Assembly (NCBI RefSeq): GCF_900090045.1
Contig: NW_021638321.1
Location: 110,590 to 174,589 of the forward strand
DNA from: Plasmodium malariae
Taxonomy: Eukaryota > Apicomplexa > Aconoidasida > Haemosporida > Plasmodiidae
Reading direction: 5' to 3'
DNA length: 64,000 nucleotides
Positions 53,955 through 64,000 of the stretch are shown one piece after another. The translations under genes and the position numbers were made by a program. Numbering within the stretch: the first letter of the stretch is position 1; the number at the start of each line of letters is the position of its first letter. Under the pieces are notes generated by a model that was given only the letters and a program-made list of their open reading frames with translations, did not search any database and had not been told where the DNA came from.

Positions 53955-55776
53955 TTAATGAAATGAAGTTCGTGGTTCTATATTTACTACACTAAATCTC
54001 CTCCTTTCAGAATTCCTATAGGTACGTTTTATGAATCTCCTTGGTAGTCTTTGCGTACTTAATTCAGAAAAATTAGTCCTATATCTTTTTTTCCTTTTTC
54101 TAGTTTTACCCAGATATGTTCCAAATGGAGTAAACTAATAAACAAATCAAAGATATAAAACATATAAAATATGATTATATTACAATTGAAACATTTAACA
54201 AAAATTCATTATAGATAAATACTTATCATGTATTCATAATATAAAATAAAATTTGGTGTATACTTTAAAATAGAGGAAAAAAACAAAAATTATTCCCATC
54301 ACTAAAGCAACTACAATAGAAACACGCAAAAAAATGTTCTGTAATATATTAGATTCTTCATCTTTTCCAGGATGTGCTTTACCATTTGAATTTTTAATAC
54401 CTGGGTCTTCCATTTGTTTAGTTTTTAAAATAACTTGACCTCTTGATATTCCTAATTCCCGTGGGAGGTGACTCCCCAATTGACTTCTCTTTTCTCTTTT
54501 AACAACAACTTTTAATGGTTGTGTAGGCCATGACTTTCCCCCCGCTAGCTGATAACCCCCAGTATTCTGTATTTTTACAAGAATACCTTTTCCAACCAAT
54601 TGTTCTATATACTTACAAAGTCCTGATGTGTCGTCCTCTGGTTTTTCTGCAGGACAATGTAATGTTCCATTTTTTCCTAGTTTCCATCTAAGATCAACTA
54701 CTTCGCTTTTTTTGACAGTAGACAGATTATTTACTGTTTCTGAACTAATGCCCGCTATTTTTCTATCTTTTTCATGTAGTGCTGCATATTCTAAATTTAT
54801 ACTGGATTCAGACTTTTGCTCTTCTGTATACGATCTTTCTTCGTTCCTTTGTCCATTGTTTACAACGTCAATCATATTTCTACGTTTCAAAGTAGATGCT
54901 CGGGTAAGACCACATGATAATTCTTTGTCATTATTCTTAACATGGCAATTGGTGAAATGAATTGTATCCAAAAAATCTTGTTCCAAATCGCTAGATTCTA
55001 ATTTTTCTTCAGAGATTTTAGTTTCTTTAAAATTTTCTAGTCCATTACAATTTCCGACACCTGTTGATTCTATTTTAGATAATAGTTTACTTGGATCAAA
55101 CTCATTTTTACAATTAAGGAAATAGTTAGGACACTTCAATATATTATTCTCACAACACTCATTCTTTTTTTTGTTGTATAAAACATTAATAGCATTAAGG
55201 TAATTTTTATATTTATCCTTCTCAACAGAAATACAAAAATCTTTACTTTTAATATTCTCATAATTTGTAAAATAATCATACAAATATTTCTCATCTTTTT
55301 TATCATTCAATTCCTTTAAAGTTTTTTTATCGAAATTATAAGTACAATTTAATATCCTATAATCATTTGTAAGTGATGATTGTAGGTCAAGAAATTCAGT
55401 AATAACAACTTTTACATCTTCTTCTGCCGAATTTTCTTCTAACAGTTTCTTTATTTCTTCATATACCCAGTATTTATAATGTAAACAACGGTGATTATAG
55501 TTCCATAATTTATCCTCTTCGGGTACTTTTTTTAAATTTCTTGCAACTTTTTTACAAAGGTTACTACAATTAAATTTACATTTTGTTTTTTCTGAATCAA
55601 ATTTATAACAATTAAAATTATTATCAACTTCACTGACATCAGATTTAAATTCTTTATATATTTTATTTGAAGGTAATTGTTGTAAAATTTCTTCCTGAAA
55701 ATTGAATAGAAAAAACAAATTAGTAAATTCTCAAATACTTTTTATAAATTATGAACATCTGGGTAATCTTCCACAT
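53955..55776 (-). CDS. pir: PIR protein, three exons, with irregular start
   Basis: Exon 2 is 55694-54264 (477 codons) and begins EEILQQLPSNKIYKEFKSDV, the classic PIR N-terminus. It continues with Cys-rich motifs (CKKVARNLKK, CLHYKYWVYEEI, LNCKNEFDPSKLLSKI), a long hydrophilic linker, and one membrane segment at its end (VSIVVALVMGIIFVFFLYFK). Exon 3 is 54134-53955, beginning FTPFGTYLGKTRKRKKRYRT, a strongly basic 59-aa cytoplasmic tail. The intron between them is 54263-54135. For exon 1 the only in-phase candidate is 55774-55757, V-E-D-Y-P-D, ending at a GT donor. It would start with GTG; the ATG at 55776-55774 overlaps it but is out of phase. About 540 aa, long for the family because of the linker. 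Predicted variant protein at the infected red-cell surface. The start may be damaged. Confidence 0.78.
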
Positions 55777-58700
55777 TATAAATTGTATATATATTAAGAG
55801 AATAAATTGTTATTTCTATGAAAAATTTAATTATACATAATTTATTTGATCCATTTATATAAAATCCTTACTATTTTGCAATGTGCTAAATTAAAAAATT
55901 TTAAATATATATATAAAAATATTTATTCATAAATAATGACAACATATTTGAAAATGAAGCATTTTTCGCTTTTTTTATTATCTATTATTTACTTGATTTT
56001 TTTTATATCTTAATTAAAAATTTGACCAAACTTATATTATAGCATAAATCATAAATGTATCGTTTTAATTATATTATTATAATCAGCTGAATCGTAAATA
56101 AATTTAGCGTCGATAATACGTAATAGTATATAGTACAAAATAATTAGCACGTAGTATAAAACAACTTAATTAAATATATATTTAATCAGTATTATCATAT
56201 TTACTTTAATAGAAAATATTTTTTTTAATATAAAAAAATTAATTGATAGTGATTTTTTTTCAAGCTCTCTTTTACTTTTATATATTTATTTATGAATTAC
56301 TATAATAAACTAATAAAAGTACAATATCTTCTTATGGTCAAAGTAATTATTCCTATGTTAAGAATAAAACAATTCCATTAAGGTTATATTACCTATGATA
56401 GTGTAAGGAATATAATAATACATAAGTGCATTATCATCATTAACCAAATTCATATTAAAAAATTAAAAATATGTTAATGAAGGTGTAATATTACAAAAAA
56501 ATAGAAAAAAAAGAATAAATGATTTTTAATATAATATAATATATTTATATATTTTTTTTAATTATATTTTATTTATTTGTTATTTATCCTATGTAACCAA
56601 CTACAAATTCTTCGCTTTTTTCATGGTCCCTGTTAGATTATAAATTAAGTTTCTATTTTTGTTTTTTCATATCATTGTATCCGCTGTATATATGTTCGTA
56701 TGTATCAATGCTTTTATGTATAAATGAAACAATTAGATGAATTATTTTTAAAAAAATATTTAAGAAAAATTCAAAAATGTGATTTCCTTGAAAATATGGA
56801 TAAAATATGCTTATTTTTCCAATACAGCGAAACTATTATTTTATATTTAAGTGAAAAAAAATTAAACTAATCTGAATACTATAAGTTAAATATGAAAAAT
56901 TTCTATTACAGTATCTAATTAATTTTTCGCAGATACTAAAGTTATAATGACAAGTAACAGCACAATATTTCATAATTCATAGATTTTCCCTAAAATTTCC
57001 TAGGTTTTTTTTCATTATAATGATAAATGTAGTAAAATATAATATACATTATAAATAAAGAAAATATTAAAGAATATTTTTTTTACGCTTTCGGATATGT
57101 ACCTTTGCAATAGAGAATTTTAAAAATTCTTTTTTTAAAATATAATAATTTTAGCATGATAATATGAAGTTCAATAAAAATATAACACATGAATATAAAG
57201 AAAACATAACTAAAGTTAATACATGTACAAAGTAGATTTTTTTTCATAATGAAATATTCTAAAGTAAAAAGATAAATTTTATTTTATTTTAATTTATTTT
57301 TCGCTCTATTCATTGCTACATGTATTAAGCTTTGATTTACTATGAAATTGTAATGTTTTTTTTTTTTTTTTGGAATATTTATTTATTATTGATTTGTTTC
57401 ATATTATAAATATGTATAAATTCATTTTTCTTGTTTAACAAAGTTGCAGTAGAGGAAAATATATAATTATTACTACAAAACAATGCCTCAAAAAAAAAAA
57501 AAACAATAATACTTTTACATATTTTTCTAAAACAAATCTGTTAATTTTCATTTTTTTTATTAATTTATCTTAAATATTTAATTTAATCAAAGACCTTAAC
57601 AACTGTGCTGAATAAGCGGCTTATTAAATTCATTCATAAGCTTATACAGATATAACTAATGACAATATTTGCAACATTATATCATGTTAAAAAATTATTT
57701 CATTTATTTTGACTGTTACATATTTTCCTTAAATTATATTTAAAAATTTTTTTCACTTAATATTTTATAATATTTTTTTTTGGAATATAAAAAATTTTTA
57801 ACTTTATTCAATAATTCGTTTTACTAATAATCATTAATCTTATGCATAATATGACTATTATCGCATATATAATATTTTTCATAATATTCATTTGTTTTTA
57901 TATATTAAGTAAAATAAGTTATATGTAAATAAATTATTCCCAACAAATTAATTAATTTATGAATGAATTAAAAAATTATCTTTATACAATGTCTTGTACT
58001 TTTAAGATGGGAACAAGATACATGAGGTATGACAAACAAAATTTTCTTTTTTGAATGAGAGCTCTAATATTTTGGATTATTTTTAAAACATATTATTTTT
58101 ATATTTAGTAATCAAATTACATATTTTATATTATAAGATATAATATACCATATGAACACCTAAAGTTTAAAAATTTTAATAATTTTATACTTTTTCAAAA
58201 GATTAGATAAAATATGATCATTATAATATATTAATACCGATCGCTTATTTTTTTAAAAAATAACATATATAAGACAAATACTAATGCTTGTTTATTATCT
58301 TTAACTTATGTTTAGCTTGAATATATATATTGAGATATTCTTGATTACTATAACACATTTAAATGTAGTATTAAAAATAACATTTATATTTAATAAATAA
58401 TTAAATATATAATTATAATATATTAATGTATATTTTCATGTAAAATTGATTAAAAAAATATATAAAAAGTAGAAGTTAATTAAGCATTAGTTAAATGCTA
58501 AAATGTGATTCTTTTATAAATTTTATAAGTGAAAAAATTGAAATTTATTAAAGAAATATATTTACCCCACAAAACTGTTCCTTTTCTATATCTAAATATA
58601 TATATTGTGGTAGTATAACCTACTTTCATATATATGATGATATGTTGAGAATAATCAAATACAACATTTAAGGTTACATTTCTACTACATAATTTAATTA

Positions 58701-61028
58701 AAGCGTACATAAAATTATGATCATATTCCTGTGATCAGTTGAATGGATAAATTAATAAAATAACATTGCAACCTAAAAATATAAAACCCTTTAATAAATA
58801 TATAATATTCACATATTTACTCTAATCCTATATTAAAAAATATATTTCTCATCACATTCTTTCATATATTTTGGACAATATATAGTTCATTAGTAGACGC
58901 TTAATACACATTTTTACACAGTTAATTCAGAATAATGTAGCATATATATATAATTATTACCTGTCTGGAAATAAGATAATTTGTATAGATATATTATATA
59001 TATACAGAAAGCATAAAATTTATTATCAATGTATAAAATTTATTAATTTTTCATTTTCTAGAATAATCTTAATATAACATATTTTTCTTTTCTGTACAAT
59101 ACCAAGAACATGTATCCAATATTAGATATCTATAAATATTTAATTAAATATTTATCCGAATACTACTTAAATATAATATATATTTATATATTATTATAAA
59201 AAGTTTCTCATACAATGCATTATAGAATAAAGAAAGTTAAAGGTAATCTAAGCAAAACATCTTAAGCTAATTATAATATAGCTAATTTATTGAATATGAA
59301 TTTGGAAATATAAAAATTTAGTATATTTATAAAAATTAAATATTAAAAATAGTTTAATTCATAATAACACTTAAATAATTCTTGTATTTAGTATTAACTA
59401 ATATACTTGTTTAGTAGATAATAAAGTAAGTAACCAACCACTACTATAATAAAGTTATAAAGTAAAACAACCAAAAATTATATTAAAAAAATTAAAAAAC
59501 ATTATATATATAAACAAAAATAGAAATATATATTACTAATAAAATAAGTCTTATATTGTTTTTAATTTGATAATTGTCTCAAAATCCCATAAATGAAATC
59601 ATTCATTATATCTAATGTTATTATTACTGAAATGCAAAGATAATAGCACAGAGATTATTAAGAAATTATATATAAATTTTTCGTTACTTAATCCCTAATA
59701 AATGTTATTTAGAAAGTAATAAAACAAATTGCCCGCTAATATATTTTTAATTATTTCCCAAAAATTATATCTTTTAATGATAAAAAAAATAAATTAAATA
59801 TATAGATTATTCAAATATAAATTTTCAATATAATATATATTCAAGGGAGTTATAAAACATTGAGTAAACACTACAAATAGGTACAAAAATTATATAAGAG
59901 TTAATTTAAAAGTTTCACTTAATTCTAATGATTTAGAATCTCTAATATTGTAATCAGTTATATATAGTCCATAATTTAAATGTATGTCACTTGCCTTTAT
60001 ATTTGTATTGTCACATTTAGACTATGTAAAAAATTAAGTCTATTAAAAATATTTTTACAGTTAGCACTTGTTATAAAATATATAACATAATACATTTTTT
60101 ATAGAGTAAATATTAGGATTCTCGTTTTAGTGAAAAAAAAAACATATATACTTATTCCTGTAACAAAATTTATTCATATACATACAATTTACGCAAAAAT
60201 AGACACATTCATTGTTAATTTAACAATCATAATATACATTTCATTAAATAGCCTAAAAAAATTACTTTAAATTTGATTGAAAAAAGAAAAAAAATTGATC
60301 GTCAAAGGTAGTGTGGCATCACTAAAATTATGTAAATTATTCGATTATATTTTAATAAATTTATAATTATATGATTAAAATAAAACAAAATACTGTAAAA
60401 AAGGTTCCTACAGTAAATATGATTTATAACATATATTCTATAAAACACTTTTTTAGAGTAAATACTATTTTTTTTTCATGTAAATATATATATCTATACA
60501 ATTATAAAAAAATATTTTCACTTCTTTTCGTTAAATATAAAGGACACATTTATTTTATTCTAAAAATAATAAGATTCTTATGAAAATTACGTCAACAAAT
60601 AATTATTTTAGATTAGTAAAAAAGAAAAAAAATAAACGAGAACTTTTTATATCAAACACAAAACATAATATTACAAAAAAATTATTATATAAACCGTACA
60701 ATTATATATTAATTTGAACGTGTAAACATTCATTTTCATAAAAATATATTTAAAGATACAAATATATATGTCAATCCATAATATTTAATTTAATTAAAAA
60801 AGAACTCTAAAATAGACATTGGAAAACATTAAAACATTCGAATTCATAAAAATGATAACAGAATATTTATTTACTCTTGTGTATAAAAAATTATAGCTAC
60901 GCATATATACATTTATGTAACTTAAAAAATTTTATACATGTCTATTAAGTATATGACTAAATGTGATACATATTTTTGTTTATATTAATTCGTACTGTAC
61001 AAAAAGAAAAATATTTCTTTTTTCCATT
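55777..61028. other. 5.3 kb AT-rich intergenic region
   Basis: PIR 5' flank, then featureless AT-rich DNA. Frames at 58498-58710 and 60371-60583 show no motif. A 3'-block copy (ACATTAAAACATTCGAATTC) lies near 60826-60845, about 180 bp downstream of the pseudogene at 61029-61853. Nothing else is seen. Confidence 0.5.
55791..55805 (-). promoter_or_regulatory. ATATTAAGAGAATAA element just upstream of the PIR gene
   Basis: Exact copy of the 15-mer at 12025-12039 and 62292-62306 in the same orientation, but here only about 15 bp from the first ATG. It may be a shared transcription-start or UTR element, or coincidence. Confidence 0.3.
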
Positions 61029-61853
61029 TTAACATTTCCCCTTCACAATTCTTTTATATTTTCTAAACTTCATATAAGTAAAAACAGAACATAACATTAA
61101 TATAACAATTGATATAACCAATAATACAAGAAATTATATGAAGACAAACTGTGATTTGATTTCATCACTAAAAAAACCATAAATTATAGCTCCTAATGAT
61201 ACTAATAACATCCACGAAAGTACTAAAGTAGGTAAAAATATTATATGTCCCAACTTTTTACATATTAACTTTTGGTATATCTTATTGACAATAGACGATG
61301 TTTTTTTTTTAATAAAATATATGTAATCAAGTTACTTGAAAATTTATATTTCCAATTCAGATAATTTTTTTCCTGCATACATTATTCTTTTATATTACCT
61401 ATACTGTTTATCAAATTCTTCTTTATATAACGAGCTTCCCCTTAATTGTGTATTTGTTACTTTGTTCCTCTTTTGATTGTTGGATGTAAACTTTTCATTG
61501 TTATCTTTTTTATTATGTATCTCTTCTAATGACTTTACAATGTTAGAATCATTTTTTTCTTCTCATTTTGCTAGTAATAGATAATTTCCTAAATCTAAAT
61601 TTATATCATACTTATACGCTCCTATTGATTTATTAATAGTACTCTAATAAAAAGCAGAAATATTTATTATTTAAAAGAATAAATAAGCTCATCCTCAAAA
61701 TTGAATTTCAAAAAAATAAGAAAGAAACAAATAAATAGCACGCATTTCCTTAAATAATATTATCACACTACTTCATTGTAAAAATGACATCCAAATTAGA
61801 AAGATAAACATACCTATTTTAAAAAAAAAGATTATCTTAATTTTTTGTTCCAT
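61029..61853 (-). pseudogene. exported-protein pseudogene kept in one frame but with five stops
   Basis: Exon 1 is 61853-61769 (MEQKIKIIFFFKIGMFIFLI). It has lost two bases in the WIC(H/Y)F motif (TGGATGTCAT against TGGATTTGTCAT), so it is frameshifted. The intron is 125 bp (61768-61644). Exon 2 is 61643-61029, exactly 205 codons in one frame, interrupted by TGA at 61565-61563 and four later TAA codons. YLLLAK stands for YRLLAK, a CGA-to-CTA change that removes the export-motif Arg. Lys and Glu codons of the EKKIFKELDY core have become TAA (EI, stop, IFK, stop, LDYIYFIKKK). Both hydrophobic segments (IIFLPTLVLSWMLLVSLGAI and FLVLLVISIVILMLCSVF) are preserved, as is the basic tail FRKYKRIVKGKC. 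Clearly a member of the subtype-A set. Confidence 0.75.
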
Positions 61854-62291
61854 AATATATTATTTTAAAACTGTATTACATTCAGTAAGAAAACAATAAT
61901 GAATAATTATAATATTTTATTAATTAAAAAGTATACTATATTTATTTTATTTATTTTTTATTTGTTTATAAAAATATAATAACACATATATAACTAAAAC
62001 GATTTTTACTGCTGATACAAAGAATAAAAACTTTAAAAATGAATTATATTATTTTTATCTTAATCTTATTTATAAGAAATTAATTTTAATATAAATAATA
62101 TAATTTTTATTTATTCATATATATTTAAAATATATAATTTAATGTAATACAGTAATTAAATAACTTTTATGTTATTCTTTTCAGAAAAAAAAAAAAAAAT
62201 ATTTATATATATGTAAATCTTTTTAATATTTCGATATATTAAATATATCTAAAATGTAAAAATATAAAATATGGATTATTCATAACACTAT

Positions 62292-62306
62292 ATATTAAGA
62301 GAATAA
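62292..62306 (-). promoter_or_regulatory. conserved 5' block core upstream of the pseudogene at 61029-61853
   Basis: ATATTAAGAGAATAA, identical to 12025-12039, 439 bp from the ATG at 61853. Preserved although the gene itself is dead. Confidence 0.4.
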
Positions 62307-63288
62307 TTTCGAATTTTTACGATTCTTTCTTATCAATAATTCTAATTTTGTAAGTATTACATTTTTGGAACAAATAAACATTATTGTTTAAAAGTATTTA
62401 TTATGATAACAATATGAAAATTGTAATAGTAATTAAAAAAAAAACATTTAGTAAAAATTACGTAATATATTAATTCTAAAAATTGAATTCATTATGATAT
62501 ATTATGTATTTAAAAAATTATATTAATATGATATCCTATAATATATAAAATAATATATATTTCAAAGGTAATTTAAAAAAAATATATTATTCATTTTTCT
62601 AGAATAAATTTCAAAATAATAAACTTTAAATAATTTTAATATATATCATTATTTGTAAGTGGCAGTCTTGTAAATTCTCGGATTTAATTTAATTTTGCTC
62701 TTTCTTAATTAAAAATATATATTTAGAAGAACTATATATATAAAAAAATGTGTAGAAAATATAGAGATATGAAGTAAAAATTTTTTAAGAATATTTAATA
62801 TAATTTTATAAGTTTAAAGATATGTCTAGCAAATATTTTAATTTTAGAATAATGCAGTATATAAAATATATATAATAAATAAGAATAAATATATATTTTA
62901 AAAAATATAAAGCTTATGTAATATTTTTTCTCAATATTTTAGAAAAAATATATAATTACTATATTTATTACTTTACAAATTTACAAATCAATAATATTGA
63001 GAAAAAATTCTAAATACATAACATAAAATATTAACAGCATAAACAATATATTGTAAAAAATACTTTTGTAAAAAAAATATACTATTTCCAAATATATCCA
63101 TTCTTTATGTATTGTAATATTTGGAATGACTACTATTATGTATACATAATAACCTAAAATATATATTGCATTTATCCTATATAAAACATTATATTATTCT
63201 TCTCTTAAAGAAATATTATTCTTCTAATTAAACAACTAACAGAATTAAAAAAAAAATTAATATATTTCTTATGTTTAACATATTATTC

Positions 63289-63310
63289 AAAAAAAAAAAA
63301 AAAAAAAAAA
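63289..63310. repeat. 22-A homopolymer
   Basis: Longest uninterrupted A run noticed in the window. A 20-A run lies at 50776-50795 and a 19-A run inside a PIR pseudogene at 39723-39741. Confidence 0.8.
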
Positions 63311-64000
63311 TTTTTAAATTAAGACTAAATCATTTTTATTGATTTAATACATATATATTACTTTTGTAACCAAAATTAAAATGAATTTTATTTATTTTCT
63401 TACTCTCTTTTCCATAAGTTCATATACTCATAATTTTAAGTAAAATTAATGTTTTCATATAAAACATAAGATAAAATATTATAAGTAATCATAAAAATAT
63501 ACATATAACTTATAAAATACTTTAAGAAAATTGAATTTTTTATATAGTAATATACTCCTAAACATTTACTAATAAATAAGCTCCTTCAATTTTTGCTATA
63601 TGCATTGTTTCTAAATTTTTTTTTTTTTGCATATTTTAAAAGTTTATTTATACATGTCTAGATTATTTATATTATTTCTAAATTAAGATGTCATATGCAA
63701 ATAGTTTAATTTCTTAGTAATATATATAACATTCTTCTTAATGCATACATATATTAGTGAAATTATCGTTAAATATATATACATATAAATAATATTTACG
63801 TGCTTTTCGTATTATGTCTTTTAAATATTGGGTAAATTATATTATCCAAAATTAGTACATACAAATAAAAAAACGTGAAATATTAAATAACATTAAATTT
63901 CAACTTAGAAAATATTATTTCCATATTTATACTATCTATATAGTACTATAACTACAAAGAATAAATTATTTATTTAAATGTTTAAGTTTTATCGAAAATA

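Larger units (their letters stand above)
61854..64000. other. 5' flank of the last exported-protein pseudogene, AT-rich
   Basis: The conserved 5' block lies at 62292-62306, followed upstream by TTTTTGGAACAAATAA (about 62364-62379), which is shared with about 12092-12108. A 22-A run lies at 63289-63310. No coding sequence is recognised. Confidence 0.5.

Noticed and set aside
54628..54960. 110-codon antisense frame over the PIR gene
   Set aside because: Antisense shadow of the PIR linker.
1..64000. Telomere repeat, rRNA, tRNA, CRISPR array, transposon
   Set aside because: Looked for characteristic repeats, cloverleaf-like segments, spaced direct repeats and transposase-like frames; none seen.

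Overview
The window is extremely A+T-rich (by eye above 80% A+T), full of poly-A/poly-T and (AT)n tracts. Its genes are short, spliced, GT-AG-intron genes. These are small signal-peptide exon / PEXEL exported proteins, a PIR gene with a short tail exon, and an STP1-type gene. Together they indicate a Plasmodium subtelomere. The two-exon exported proteins that start like MEQKIK with a PEXEL near residue 51 match what I recall of the fam-l/fam-m families of Plasmodium malariae, so P. malariae (or a very close relative) is the best guess. The species is an inference. No telomere repeat, rRNA, tRNA or CRISPR array was seen.

Layout. Nine two-exon exported-protein loci lie on the minus strand at about 0.6-1.5, 6.1-7.1, 10.8-11.6, 16.4-17.2, 22.5-23.5, 26.0-26.9, 43.2-44.1, 49.6-50.4 and 61.0-61.9 kb. 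Four look intact (0.6, 10.8, 22.5, 49.6 kb). Two are cut short by in-frame stops in front of coding-like sequence (6.1, 43.2 kb). Three are clear pseudogenes (16.4, 26.0, 61.0 kb). A four-exon STP1-type surface protein gene lies on the plus strand at 32.9-35.4 kb, with a frame break at a 15-A homopolymer. Two decayed PIR genes on the plus strand (39.5-40.5 and 45.9-46.9 kb) form a diverged tandem duplication together with about 2-2.5 kb of their 3' flanks. One largely intact PIR gene with an odd start lies on the minus strand at 54.0-55.8 kb. The remaining sequence, mostly gaps of 2 to 6 kb, is AT-rich intergenic DNA. It holds shared 5' and 3' flanks of the exported-protein genes and a few possible coding relics.

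How it works together. All recognisable products are predicted for host-cell export or the infected red-cell surface: PEXEL/two-membrane-segment proteins, PIR, STP1. There are no housekeeping genes. The exported-protein loci behave as repeated modules. Each has a conserved signal exon of 28-29 codons, a phase-0 intron of 116-133 bp, the PEXEL at residue 51-52, a recognisable 5' block about 400-440 bp upstream of the start, and a short conserved 3' block. This suggests expansion by duplication of whole modules followed by divergence or decay.
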